64,000 nt of DNA, from the NCBI RefSeq assembly GCF_023016285.1, contig NZ_CP095413.1:2542001-2606000 (forward strand). Direction: 5' to 3'. The position numbers and the translations under genes were made by a program. This stretch comes from Muricauda sp. SCSIO 64092 (GTDB lineage Bacteria; Bacteroidota; Bacteroidia; Flavobacteriales; Flavobacteriaceae). Under the pieces are notes generated by a model. It was not told where the DNA came from. It ran no database searches and worked only from the letters and a program-made list of their open reading frames with translations. Positions 1-7,736 of this stretch are shown here, piece after piece; within the stretch, counting starts at the first letter, position 1, and each line of letters starts with the position of its first letter.

Positions 1-77
1 AGTTGATTTGAAAGGGAATCCTGGAGGGAACAAAAACGGTAAGACAGGAAGAAAGGAATGGATTTTGAACCAACAAC

Positions 78-120
78 TGACTTGTATCATAACCCGATTT
101 TGACCTGTATTTTAATTTTG
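78..120 (+). promoter_or_regulatory. CRP/FNR-type site plus -7 box for the DUF6544 gene
   Basis: The dyad TGA-CTTGTA-TCA lies at 78-89, and a perfect Bacteroidota -7 box, TAATTTTG, at 113-120. The dyad centre (83.5) is 36.5 bp from the end of the box, the spacing found at nearly every other copy in this window. It suggests class II activation of the gene starting at 140. Before this site, bases 1-77 show no supportable gene; one frame stays open to 106 and could be the tail of an upstream gene. Confidence 0.7.
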
Positions 121-139
121 ACTTTTCAACAAAGTCATT

Positions 140-931
140 ATGGAGCTCCTGATCGTTGCGGTGATCTTCCTTTTAATACTATCCCTTTTTGCCGGGCACT
201 ACCGTTTTTACCATATAACAGAAAAGGATAGGGACACACTTTTTAATCTATCAGGCAATACGGAGCTACCCGTGACCAAGGAAGAACTAAATGTACTGCC
301 AAAAATTGTTAGGGCGTATTTGGTCAAAGCAAAGGTCGTGGGAAAGTGCAGGGATTGCCATCTTATCATAAAGCAAAGGGGGAGAATACGACAAAAAGAA
401 GGGGGTAACTGGCTGGATTTTACTGCAAAACAGGTCATGACCTCCGTACCCCCGGGTTTTGTATGGGCGGCTAGAAGCTTCCCCATTTTTGTTAAGGACA
501 AATGCATTAATGGCAAGGGAGAGGTCAGGGTAAGCTTTTTGGGACTAAGGGCCATGGGAGTACAACTATCCAGGGAAATCAATGAAAGTGCCCTGAACAG
601 GTGTCTTGCCGAGCTTCCACTCTACCCAGTAGGTTTTTTGAGTCCGGCAATTCGTTGGGAGGAATTGGATGGGAAATCGGTAAGGGCCAAAATTAGCGTC
701 GGGAGCACCCAAACGGAAGGAATATTCTTTTTTAATGACCATAGACTTATAGAGCGTTTTGAATCCATCCGGTACAAAGGGGACCTATTGGAACGGTTCA
801 CGGGCAAACTGGAAAATTACGAAACCCTGGAGGGTCTTTATGTGCCAACGAAAATGACTGCCATTTGGAATTTGGTCGAAGGTGATTTTGAATATTTCAA
901 CAGCGAAATTATAGACTATAGAATTGATTGA
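140..931 (+). CDS. DUF6544-type membrane-anchored protein
   Basis: A 263-residue protein of unknown function. Residues 1-20 form one hydrophobic segment (membrane anchor or uncleaved signal). The rest is soluble and resembles the DUF6544 family in length and in blocks such as the VPPGFVW region and the C-terminal segment with WNL and FEYF. A short CRDC motif lies near residue 70. The ATG at 140 sits about 15 bp after the expected transcription start of the promoter at 78-120. The stop is followed directly by the GTG of the J-domain remnant, so the two were probably co-transcribed. No catalytic residues can be named; the family assignment is from memory of its pattern. Confidence 0.75.
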   Translation: MELLIVAVIFLLILSLFAGHYRFYHITEKDRDTLFNLSGNTELPVTKEELNVLPKIVRAYLVKAKVVGKCRDCHLIIKQRGRIRQKEGGNWLDFTAKQVMTSVPPGFVWAARSFPIFVKDKCINGKGEVRVSFLGLRAMGVQLSREINESALNRCLAELPLYPVGFLSPAIRWEELDGKSVRAKISVGSTQTEGIFFFNDHRLIERFESIRYKGDLLERFTGKLENYETLEGLYVPTKMTAIWNLVEGDFEYFNSEIIDYRID

Positions 932-1305
932 GTGGATTTCATAGACTATTACAAGGTGTTGGGGGTACCCAAAAACGCCAGTGCGGATGCCATTAAAAAA
1001 AGCTATCGAAAACTGGCCCGGAAATATCACCCCGATTTGAATCCCAAGAATACCGAAGCAGAAAAGAAGTTTAAACAAATAAACGAGGACTACGAAGTAC
1101 TGTCCGATCCAAAGAAAACAAAGAAGCTGTTGTAGCCCTTGAAGCATTGCCAATATTGGAAAAAATGGTCCGGTTACATAAGGAATTGGATATCAACCCG
1201 GAAGGGCTGCATGCTATTCATCAACTGCTAAAGCAGATCCACACATTGGAACAAGAAGTGGAATTGCTCCAAAGGAAGCTGCGTAATTTGTATTTTTATC
1301 GGTAG
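932..1305 (+). pseudogene. Fused remnant of cbpA (J-domain) and cbpM
   Basis: From the GTG at 932, a good J-domain is readable: DYYKVLGV at the start, the HPD motif in KYHPDLNPK, and YEVLSDP at helix IV. The frame stops at 1133-1135 after 67 codons, so the G/F-rich linker and C-terminal peptide-binding domains of CbpA are missing. In the +2 shifted frame, from about 1105 to the stop at 1303-1305, the sequence reads as the C-terminal part of the MerR-like chaperone modulator CbpM (LEKMVRLHKELDINPEGL, then a leucine-rich coiled coil). CbpM normally follows CbpA. The simplest reading is one internal deletion joining the start of cbpA to the end of cbpM out of frame. A short J-domain protein could still be made, but no working CbpA or CbpM is encoded here. 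Confidence 0.75.
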
Positions 1306-1318
1306 TGGAAAGGTCAAT

Positions 1319-1573
1319 TTATCCTGAGGTGTTGGTTTTTTCGTCCACTGTTCTTTTTGAATCCATTGTTTTGGTGTACTTCACCCCCATTTTTCGCAAC
1401 TCCATTAGGGCACCGTCCATATCGCGATACGAGGCATATTCAAAACTTAAGGTTTTATTGTCCATATCGATTGTGGTCTTTTCCACATAGCCAATCCTAT
1501 TAAGACGTTTGACAATTTTCCCCGCCCGATGGGAATCTTCCAGATTTATTACTTTTAAACGAATACGAAGCAT
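1319..1573 (-). CDS. Small conserved-looking protein of unknown function
   Basis: An 84-residue soluble protein with alternating strand/helix character (beta-alpha-beta-beta-alpha-beta-like, e.g. LRIRLKVINL, then KTLSFEYASY) and no cysteines. It resembles small ferredoxin-like or HMA-like folds, but lacks the CxxC of metal-binding HMA domains, so no function is assigned. Support for a real gene comes from its own promoter: a regulon dyad at 1628-1639 and a -7-like box at 1597-1604 on the minus strand at the standard spacing. It is divergent from the USP gene at 1708, which has a separate dyad. Confidence 0.6.
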   Translation of the reverse strand: MLRIRLKVINLEDSHRAGKIVKRLNRIGYVEKTTIDMDNKTLSFEYASYRDMDGALMELRKMGVKYTKTMDSKRTVDEKTNTSG

Positions 1574-1596
1574 TGGCAGTACGTAAAAACGGATTC

Positions 1597-1639
1597 GGAA
1601 TTTAATCGTTTTTCTTATGCTGCAAAATGACCTGGGTCA
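1597..1639 (-). promoter_or_regulatory. CRP/FNR-type site plus -7 box, minus strand
   Basis: The dyad TGA-CCTGGG-TCA is at 1628-1639. On the minus strand, the 8-mer TAAATTCC (6 of 8 to TAnnTTTG) occupies 1597-1604, its far edge 36.5 bp from the dyad centre. It would drive the 84-residue gene starting at 1573. Confidence 0.5.
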
Positions 1640-1656
1640 ACCATTCATGGATTAAC

Positions 1657-1699
1657 TGATATAGGTCATTTCCTCGATTTACCGGTACACCTAGCTTAG
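1657..1699 (+). promoter_or_regulatory. CRP/FNR-type site plus -7 box for the USP at 1708
   Basis: The dyad TGA-TATAGG-TCA is at 1657-1668, and TAGCTTAG (7 of 8) at 1692-1699, with 36.5 bp from dyad centre to box edge. The centre lies 29 bp from the neighbouring minus-strand dyad, so each divergent gene has its own site. Confidence 0.65.
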
Positions 1700-1707
1700 T
1701 CTCAAAA

Positions 1708-2556
1708 ATGGAAACTGTACTCTGCGCAATAGATTATTCCAAAAATGCCATCCCCACGCTCAAATTTGGTTATACCCTAGGTAGAAAGCTTGGGTTAAAA
1801 TTGGTTGTACTCCATGTTTTCGATATGAATATAGGATTGGTAACCCCTATGAGTATGACGTTTGCCAAGTTGCAGAAAAAGGCATTTGAAGATGAGCTGC
1901 AAAAATTGTCCGATTTCTGCAAGACACATTTGGGCGTACTGCCCAAAAAAGGGCAATTGAGCGTTGTAGTCAGGGAAAATGCCATTCTTGAAGAAGAATT
2001 GATTGATGCCATCCATAGTTTTGATGCCCGGCTCCTGATTATGGGAATGAAGGGAAAAAGCGCCCTTAAGGATGCCATTATGGGCAGTAGCACAAAGAAC
2101 ATGATAACCAAGAGTACCTGCCCCTTAATTGCCATTCCCCCGGTTTTAAATCATTTTGAGATCAATAGTATTTCTTATGCCACAGATTTTGAGGAAAGCG
2201 ATATCCACGCATTGGATTGGGTCACAAATACCTTGGCAAAACCATTAAAAGCGAAAATAAATGTGGTCCATATTGTCACGGATGAAGGGAATGATGCCAG
2301 GGACCAAATGGAATGGTTCAAGGAAATGTTGCAACAGAAAGTGGATTATAGGAAAATCAAGTATCATTTTATTAAAAACGACAATGTCTTCAAAGGACTA
2401 CGCAATTACCTAAAAAAGGGCAAAAACCATCTTTTGGTCATGTTGGAACGCGGGCACAGGGGATTCCTGGAAACATTCACGGAGATTGACAAAGTAAAGC
2501 GGATGTCCTCCAAAGGGAATATTCCTCTTCTTAGCATCAATAAAAAGCGGATATAA
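1708..2556 (+). CDS. Universal stress protein, two UspA domains
   Basis: A 282-residue tandem UspA-fold protein, cytoplasmic. The N-terminal domain (about 1-148) carries the nucleotide-binding signature G-2x-G-9x-GS (GMKGKSALKDAIMGSS), so it probably binds ATP. The C-terminal domain (about 150-282) lacks this signature and ends with the HRGFLETFTEI block seen in most USPs of this window. Family members bind ATP or AMP and help survival under starvation or oxygen limitation; the exact partner is unknown. The promoter is the dyad/-7 pair at 1657-1699. The stop codon overlaps the start of the serine hydrolase gene by one base (TAATG), so the two are translationally coupled. Confidence 0.9.
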   Translation: METVLCAIDYSKNAIPTLKFGYTLGRKLGLKLVVLHVFDMNIGLVTPMSMTFAKLQKKAFEDELQKLSDFCKTHLGVLPKKGQLSVVVRENAILEEELIDAIHSFDARLLIMGMKGKSALKDAIMGSSTKNMITKSTCPLIAIPPVLNHFEINSISYATDFEESDIHALDWVTNTLAKPLKAKINVVHIVTDEGNDARDQMEWFKEMLQQKVDYRKIKYHFIKNDNVFKGLRNYLKKGKNHLLVMLERGHRGFLETFTEIDKVKRMSSKGNIPLLSINKKRI

Positions 2557-3728
2557 TGGTAAAATACATCCTGGTTCCATGGTGTCTCTTGTTTTTGTTA
2601 TGTTGTCGAAATGATACTTCCGGACAATATCCATATCAGGTACCACAACAATTGGAAGATGGGATTGCTATTGGAACACTACAAGATGTTGGTATTGATT
2701 CAACTCGGATTTTTAAGGCATTGCGAAAAATCCAAAAGGGGAATTTTAATGAAATACATTCGGTGCTCCTCTATAAAAATGGACGACTGGTTTTGGAGGA
2801 GTATTTCCCAGGACATCGCTATCAGTGGGACGCTCCATCCCATCATGGCACGGTTGCGCATTGGAACCGCAATGAGTTGCATAGTGTAATGTCCGTGACC
2901 AAGAGTGTTACTTCCGCCCTCGTAGGTTTGGCCGTGGAGAAGGGATTCATTAAAAGTGTGAATCAGTCCATTTTTGACTTTTTGCCAGAGCACCAACACC
3001 TAAGGACCATAGAGAAGGAAGGCATTACAATTGAACATTTGTTGACCATGACCTCTGGACTGGATTGGGTCGAGTGGAATGCTCCATACAGTAGCCGCAG
3101 CAATCCAATGGTTGCTATTTGGTACGCCAAAAAAGACCCGGTCAGTTATATTTTGGAAGCGGAGCTGGTCCATGAGCCTGGCAGTTCCTTTTCCTATTAT
3201 GGAGGCAGCCAGATTCTTTTGGGGGAAATCATCAGGAACGCTTCCCAAATGACCATTGCCGAATTTTCCCAAAAGCATTTGTTTGGACCTTTGGGGATAG
3301 CTGATTTTGATTGGTCCTTGCGATTTGGGAACGGGGTTTATGAATCTGCCGGAGCCCTGCGCCTAAAACCACGGGACATGCTCAAGATTGGCATTGTCTA
3401 TCTAAATGAGGGCACATGGAAGGACAACCGTATCCTTTCCAAGGAATGGATTGGGAAAAGTAAGATTCCCTTTGGTCATAACTTGAATATTCAGGTTCCA
3501 GGGGAAGATATGGACGATACGGGGTATTCCTATTCCTGGTGGTTGGATGAGTTTCAGGTTTCGGGCATGCCCATAGCCACATTCCACGCCAGTGGATGGG
3601 GCGGTCAAAAAATTATTGTCATTCCCAAATTGGAAACTGTTGTTGTATTTACAGGGGGGAATTACACTTCAAAACCAAAGCCGTTCAAGATTTTGGAGCG
3701 CTATATTCTGCCAGCTATGGTAAAATAG
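2556..3728 (+). CDS. Beta-lactamase-family serine hydrolase, probable lipoprotein
   Basis: A 390-residue class C beta-lactamase/esterase-like enzyme. The N-terminus is a short hydrophobic signal ending in LLFLLCC, a credible lipobox, so it is probably an exported lipoprotein. The catalytic S-x-x-K is SVTK at about residue 114, preceded by the usual HSVMS. The second motif appears as FSYYGGS (Tyr base), and the third region is HASGWGGQ near the C-terminus, all in family order and spacing. The substrate is unknown: such proteins include D-aminopeptidases, esterases and penicillin-binding homologues. It overlaps the USP stop by one base and shares that gene's promoter, an unusual link between a periplasmic hydrolase and a stress protein. 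Confidence 0.88.
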   Translation: MVKYILVPWCLLFLLCCRNDTSGQYPYQVPQQLEDGIAIGTLQDVGIDSTRIFKALRKIQKGNFNEIHSVLLYKNGRLVLEEYFPGHRYQWDAPSHHGTVAHWNRNELHSVMSVTKSVTSALVGLAVEKGFIKSVNQSIFDFLPEHQHLRTIEKEGITIEHLLTMTSGLDWVEWNAPYSSRSNPMVAIWYAKKDPVSYILEAELVHEPGSSFSYYGGSQILLGEIIRNASQMTIAEFSQKHLFGPLGIADFDWSLRFGNGVYESAGALRLKPRDMLKIGIVYLNEGTWKDNRILSKEWIGKSKIPFGHNLNIQVPGEDMDDTGYSYSWWLDEFQVSGMPIATFHASGWGGQKIIVIPKLETVVVFTGGNYTSKPKPFKILERYILPAMVK

Positions 3729-3861
3729 GGACCTCACTTCAATTTAGGAATTCTGGCTTTTCTTTTAAAGTTATTGATGCCCTTTCATACTTCGGGTTTG
3801 CCGTGGTGATTTCAATAAGGAATAGGCGTATTGGTAAAAGACTGTTAAATCCCAAGCCTGA

Positions 3862-3904
3862 TGACGCGCGTCATTTACCATTGCATTTGTGGAAGGTAAC
3901 TTTA
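3862..3904 (+). promoter_or_regulatory. CRP/FNR-type site plus -7 box for the USP at 3926
   Basis: The dyad TGA-CGCGCG-TCA is at 3862-3873 (a fully symmetric 12-mer), and TAACTTTA (7 of 8) at 3897-3904, with 36.5 bp spacing. The 197-bp gap holding it contains no other supportable feature. Confidence 0.7.
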
Positions 3905-3925
3905 TCCATATAAAACAGGAATACC

Positions 3926-4819
3926 ATGAAAACGATTCTGTACGCTACCGATTGCGACCCCAAAAAGGCGACTGCTTTGAGATATGCTTATAGAATTAGC
4001 AAGATCTTAAAGGCAGAGTTACATGTGGTGCATGTTTACGATTTAATGCCCTTCACTACAGCTGCGGTGAGGTCCAGGGGTATCTTGGAAAGGAACTATT
4101 TCAAAGATCGGCACATCAGTTTATTCAACTATTGCAGGGAGCAGTTAAAATTTGAACTTGGCTCCCACAAGCCCTATTTTCATGTGGTAAGGAATAGTTC
4201 GGTGACCAGGGGAATTGCAGAAGTTGTACGGAAAATCAATGCCGATTTGGTCTTGGTGGGTGTCAAAAGCCCAAATACCCTTAGGGGCGTGTTTACCGGC
4301 AATATTGGAAATGAGCTGATGGGGATTTTGGAATGCCCATTGTTGATCCTTCCGGAAGATTTTGATTACCACGGACTTTCCACCCTACTTTATGCAACTG
4401 ATTTTGAAGAAACGGATTTTTATGCCATAGAAAGTTTGGTAGCGTTTGCCGAACCTTATGGTGCCCTGATCAAGATTATCCATGTCCCAAGGGCAAAGGA
4501 ATTCAATTTTGAAAGTAAGGCGAGATGGTTTAAGCAGACCCTTGCCCAGCGGATAGCCTATCCGGAAATTGTGTTTTCGGCCGAACGGGCCGAGGATGTG
4601 GAATCCGGAATACTTGATCATGTATCCAAGGATATGCCCGAGATGCTGGTTATGATGGAGCGGGAACACTCCTCCTTTTTGGATAGGTTTTTTCACAGGG
4701 ATATGGTAAAGACCATGGAAGGGGAGATTTCGATACCACTGTTGGTTTTCAACAAAAAGGGCATTGAGGTAAAACTTACCGAGGAACCCACCGATAGCTT
4801 GCGCATGCAATGGGTTTAA
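3926..4819 (+). CDS. Universal stress protein, degenerate nucleotide motif
   Basis: A 297-residue protein with two UspA-like domains. It differs from the other USPs here: the G-2x-G-9x-G(S/T) signature of the first domain is altered (GVKSPNTLRGVFTGN, with Ser for the second Gly and Asn for Ser/Thr). ATP binding is therefore doubtful, and a role as partner of another USP is possible. The C-terminal domain has the HSSFLDRFF block typical of the paralogues. A short polar tail follows the last strand (about residues 282-297), absent from the other copies. It is transcribed alone from the promoter at 3862-3904. Confidence 0.88.
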   Translation: MKTILYATDCDPKKATALRYAYRISKILKAELHVVHVYDLMPFTTAAVRSRGILERNYFKDRHISLFNYCREQLKFELGSHKPYFHVVRNSSVTRGIAEVVRKINADLVLVGVKSPNTLRGVFTGNIGNELMGILECPLLILPEDFDYHGLSTLLYATDFEETDFYAIESLVAFAEPYGALIKIIHVPRAKEFNFESKARWFKQTLAQRIAYPEIVFSAERAEDVESGILDHVSKDMPEMLVMMEREHSSFLDRFFHRDMVKTMEGEISIPLLVFNKKGIEVKLTEEPTDSLRMQWV

Positions 4820-4870
4820 GGCGTATGAAATCAATTTTTAAGATATAGGTCATCCATTAGGGCCCTTTAT

Positions 4871-4931
4871 ACCCGTTGTGCATAGAAGCGGACATAGTTA
4901 TTTATATACAAAATGCACAACGGGTTGTTTT
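4871..4931 (+). terminator. Long inverted repeat, probable terminator
   Basis: Arms ACCCGTTGTGCAT (4871-4883) and its exact complement ATGCACAACGGGT (4913-4925) enclose a 29-base loop, followed by TGTTTTT. Located 50 bp after the USP stop at 4819, it is a likely terminator, though the loop is long. A second perfect repeat (AAACCGTT at 5050-5057 and AACGGTTT at 5068-5075) lies just downstream of the opposing minus-strand gene and may end that transcript. Confidence 0.5.
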
Positions 4932-5090
4932 TCACTAAAGACCATGTTGGTTCCCAGTTCTGCTTTTTGGAACGCTCAATAAGACCAATGAACAGTTTGT
5001 TTTTTTGAAATACAGTACTGTACACCGTAATATCGGCAATCCCACTACCAAACCGTTGTCCTTTACTAACGGTTTAAGGTGGTCACGTCC

Positions 5091-6500
5091 TTATAACATT
5101 GTGGTAGGGGCCACATAGTTGGAGATATCAAATTTTCCACTCGTTTTTAGTGCATTAAAACCACCTTTGACATCAACCAGGTTTTCATAGCCCATGGAAC
5201 GCAGAATGGAGATGAATACCATGGAACGATACCCACTTCTGCAATGGACATAATAGATTTTGTTCTTGTCTATTTCGGATAGGTTGTTCTTGAAATAATC
5301 AAGGGGTAGATTAATGGCATGCAGGACATGTTCCGTATTGTATTCGCTTTTTCGTCTAACGTCCAATAGGTCTACATGGTTTTCCTCCAACCTTTCCGGA
5401 CCAATGGATTTTACGGTGTGCAGCTGCTTTCCTGCTTGTTCCCAAGCCCACATGCCCCCTTTTAGGTAACCAAGGGCATTGTCGAATCCTATTCTCGCCA
5501 ATCGGATGGCTACTTCTTCTTCCTTGCCTTCCTCAGCAATGATCAGTATGGGGGTTTTTACATCAACAATGGTAGTGCCCACCCAGTTGGCAAAACTCCC
5601 ATCCAATCCAATATTGAATGAACCCGGAATATGGCCCCTTGCAAACTTTTGGGCATCCCTGGTATCCAATAGTAGGGCCGATGTTTCTTCCCAGGCTGTT
5701 TCAAATGCTTCAATACCTAATGGGGTAGTTCCCTTTTCAATGACATGGTCAATGGCCTGATATCCTTTTATGTTCAATAGAACGTTCTGGGGGAAATAGC
5801 CTGGAGGTGGCGTTAATCCTGTTAAAATACTGTCGATAAACTGCTCCTTGGTCAATTTGGGATCAAGGGCATAGTTTGTCTCTTTTTGATGTCCCAAAGT
5901 ATCTGTTGTTTCATTGCTCATCATTTTGCCACAGGCACTACCGGCACCGTGTCCGGGATAAACGATGACATCGTTTGGCAAGGGCATGATTTTGTTCCTA
6001 AGGGATTCAAATAGCAACCCGGCCAATTTTTCCTGGGTCAGCTCTGCAATGACCTTTTGTGCCAAATCTGGACGGCCTACATCGCCAATGAACAAGGTGT
6101 CTCCTGAAAACAATGAAGTTTCCCTGCCATTTTCGTCAATCAAGAGATAGCAACTGCTCTCCATGGTATGCCCTGGGGTGTGGATTAGACGGATTACGAC
6201 ATTTCCCAACCTAAACTCTTGCCCGTCCGTTGCTGAAATGAAATCGAATCCAGTTTTCATTTCAGTTGGTCCATAGACAATTTTTGCTCCTGTTTTTTGA
6301 GCGAGATCGATATGTCCCGAGACAAAATCCGCATGAAAATGGGTCTCAAATACATATTTGATCTGGGCATTGCGCTCTTTGGCCATTTTTATGTAGGGGT
6401 CCACTTCCCGCAAAGGGTCTATGATCGCCGCTTCACCATTGCTTTCTATATAATAGGCCCCTTGGGCCAGACAACCGGTATACATTTGCTCTACTTTCAT
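5091..6500 (-). CDS. CstB-like persulfide dioxygenase with two rhodanese domains
   Basis: A 469-residue cytoplasmic enzyme. An ETHE1-type metallo-beta-lactamase domain (about 1-245) has the ligand motifs THFHAD, HTPGHT, SGDTLFIGD and YPGHG. A first rhodanese domain (about 260-355) has lost its catalytic loop cysteine. A second rhodanese domain (about 365-460) keeps it in the loop HCRSGYRS. This is the layout of CstB-type persulfide dioxygenase/sulfurtransferases, which use Fe(II) and O2 to oxidise persulfides to sulfite or thiosulfate. Start choice: MKVEQMYTGCLAQ at 6500 matches the family N-terminus. The promoter is predicted at 6561-6603. Its place in the island suggests sulfide/persulfide detoxification as part of the same response. 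Confidence 0.9.
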   Translation of the reverse strand: MKVEQMYTGCLAQGAYYIESNGEAAIIDPLREVDPYIKMAKERNAQIKYVFETHFHADFVSGHIDLAQKTGAKIVYGPTEMKTGFDFISATDGQEFRLGNVVIRLIHTPGHTMESSCYLLIDENGRETSLFSGDTLFIGDVGRPDLAQKVIAELTQEKLAGLLFESLRNKIMPLPNDVIVYPGHGAGSACGKMMSNETTDTLGHQKETNYALDPKLTKEQFIDSILTGLTPPPGYFPQNVLLNIKGYQAIDHVIEKGTTPLGIEAFETAWEETSALLLDTRDAQKFARGHIPGSFNIGLDGSFANWVGTTIVDVKTPILIIAEEGKEEEVAIRLARIGFDNALGYLKGGMWAWEQAGKQLHTVKSIGPERLEENHVDLLDVRRKSEYNTEHVLHAINLPLDYFKNNLSEIDKNKIYYVHCRSGYRSMVFISILRSMGYENLVDVKGGFNALKTSGKFDISNYVAPTTML

Positions 6501-6560
6501 AAGGATGTGTTTTTAAGCCAAGTAATTGATTTCTTGTTGGCCATACTGTTACATTGGTTA

Positions 6561-6603
6561 CAAACCTCCAATAATTAAATTGGAAATTTGCTGATTAATG
6601 TCA
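6561..6603 (-). promoter_or_regulatory. CRP/FNR-type site plus -7 box for the persulfide dioxygenase
   Basis: The dyad TGA-TTAATG-TCA is at 6592-6603. The minus-strand 8-mer GAGGTTTG (7 of 8 to TAnnTTTG) is at 6561-6568, with exactly 36.5 bp spacing. Confidence 0.6.
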
Positions 6604-6657
6604 GCCCAAACCATTAGGTATAATGGTATGGTACCGATAGGGTTCTTTAATGGAAAC

Positions 6658-6700
6658 TGACCCAGATCATTTTCTTTGTGGTATTCAATGTTTACATTGG
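6658..6700 (+). promoter_or_regulatory. Orphan CRP/FNR-type site plus -7 box
   Basis: The dyad TGA-CCCAGA-TCA is at 6658-6669, and TACATTGG (7 of 8) at 6693-6700 on the plus strand, at the standard 36.5 bp spacing. The minus strand has no box at the mirrored position. No recognised gene follows on the plus strand, which makes this promoter point at an unannotated transcript. Confidence 0.55.
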
Positions 6701-6704
6701 CCCG

Positions 6705-6967
6705 AACAATTTTACCCACCCCAAGGGTAAAATGAAAACCGGAATTGTTGGCAATGAAGTACGGTTGTATTGTTGGCATTGTCAAGAATCCAAAAAACCT
6801 TGGGCAAAATTGTTAGGTCAAGGCTCGTGATGAAGATGGTACCAGTAGGCCGAAACTAGGCTTGAATGGTATTGGACTACAGAACATGATAGCGTACGAT
6901 TGGTTTGAAAGATGCTATCTTTTTCATGATGGGAACAGGAGGCTCCAGCCTCCTGTTCCTGTTTTTT
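6705..6967 (+). ncRNA. Candidate small transcript, non-coding or 32-codon ORF
   Basis: Inferred transcription unit of about 260 nt between the orphan promoter (6658-6700) and the strong terminator at 6932-6967, both on the plus strand. It holds no known RNA family that I recognise. It contains one short ORF, 6732-6830 (32 codons, starting MKTGIVGNE and holding a CWHC motif), with AAGGG five bases before its ATG, so the product might be a micropeptide. The surrounding 590 bp (6501-7090) hold no other supportable gene; a 75-codon antisense frame was rejected. Confidence 0.35.
6932..6967 (+). terminator. Strong intrinsic terminator
   Basis: Perfect 13-bp arms GGAACAGGAGGCT (6932-6944) and AGCCTCCTGTTCC (6947-6959) flank a two-base centre, followed by TGTTTTTTG. 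The T-run lies only on the plus-strand side, so it terminates rightward transcription, although no annotated plus-strand gene precedes it. Confidence 0.75.
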
Positions 6968-7090
6968 GTGGCAGACGTTGGTTCATGATACCAAAAACGA
7001 ATAAAGGTTTGCCCCACCGCATTTTGGAAAAAGGGAAGTGGGTTCCCGCCCCAAAAGCAAGGTTCTATTTTTTAAATGGTGGAGTGCGTT

Positions 7091-7711
7091 CTAAAGTTGT
7101 AATCGTTGCAATTCCCAGTTCCCTTCCTTCTTGATGGCAATGAGCTTTGGGCCCATTAGTTTTGAATGTATTTTGGGAAGGTCATATCGACTTTTTTTCA
7201 TTTGGATATTGTACCTCCTTTTCAAAAACGTAACGATGTTCCCATCGGTATCCATAACAACTTCATGGAATCTGTACTCATAGATGTTGAGCTTAAATTC
7301 GTTTTGCCCTCTTGGGATTTTTTCAAAAATGACGCCCGTAGTATACCCATTCTTAAATGGCCGTACATTTAAGAATTCATGTCGTATCACCAGTTCCCCT
7401 TTGGTATTGATAAAGCCAAACACAGGGATATCGTCCACTTCTTTTTTCACCATGCAACGACCATTGGAAAAGTGTGGGTACGTTATCGCCAAGATGCCAT
7501 TGTCCGAATCCACTTCTTTTCCGGTCCAATGCAGATCGTTTCTAAAATCGATGATAATGTTCCCTAAATCATCAATAAATGCCCATGCATCCCCTTGTCG
7601 TATAGCGGCCAATCCTTCGTGAAAGGGGGTCACTTCATCCAAGCTTTCGGGGAGTTGTGCGCTTACACTGGCACATAGTACTACTGCCATTACTACAAAC
7701 ATTCTTTTCAT
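7091..7711 (-). CDS. Exported WG-repeat protein
   Basis: A 206-residue protein with a clear cleavable signal peptide (MKRMFVVMAVVLCASVSAQ). The mature part has WG-repeat-type strands: a first unit with DAWAFIDDLGNIIIDF, a second with VFGFINTKGELVI, and a later MDTDGNIV unit. Such repeats form beta-rich extracytoplasmic modules of unknown binding role. No enzyme motif is seen. Only 25 bp separate its ATG from the MITE-like element. Without that insertion, it would lie 25 bp behind the DUF2267 gene in the same direction, so the pair was probably an operon. No promoter of its own is obvious. Confidence 0.75.
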   Translation of the reverse strand: MKRMFVVMAVVLCASVSAQLPESLDEVTPFHEGLAAIRQGDAWAFIDDLGNIIIDFRNDLHWTGKEVDSDNGILAITYPHFSNGRCMVKKEVDDIPVFGFINTKGELVIRHEFLNVRPFKNGYTTGVIFEKIPRGQNEFKLNIYEYRFHEVVMDTDGNIVTFLKRRYNIQMKKSRYDLPKIHSKLMGPKLIAIKKEGNWELQRLQL

Positions 7712-7736
7712 GACCTTAAATTTTAAGGGTTAGTTA

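Noticed and set aside
3596..3913. 105-codon ORF overlapping the serine hydrolase end
   Set aside because: A shadow of the hydrolase frame that then runs into the operator at 3862; no domain.
4841..4852. AGA-TATAGG-TCA, resembling the regulon dyad
   Set aside because: The left half-site is AGA, no gene starts in either direction, and neither strand has a -7 box at the required spacing.
4868..5065. Open minus-strand stretch of about 60 codons downstream of the CstB-like gene
   Set aside because: Looks mildly protein-like, but has no good start, spans both inverted repeats and matches no family I recognise.
6558..6785. 75-codon minus-strand ORF between the CstB-like gene and the small-transcript region
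   Set aside because: It runs through two operators and a promoter, has no recognisable domain and lies antisense to the better-supported plus-strand unit.
6862..7134. 90-codon plus-strand ORF
   Set aside because: It crosses the perfect terminator hairpin and overlaps the end of the WG-repeat gene; composition is not protein-like.
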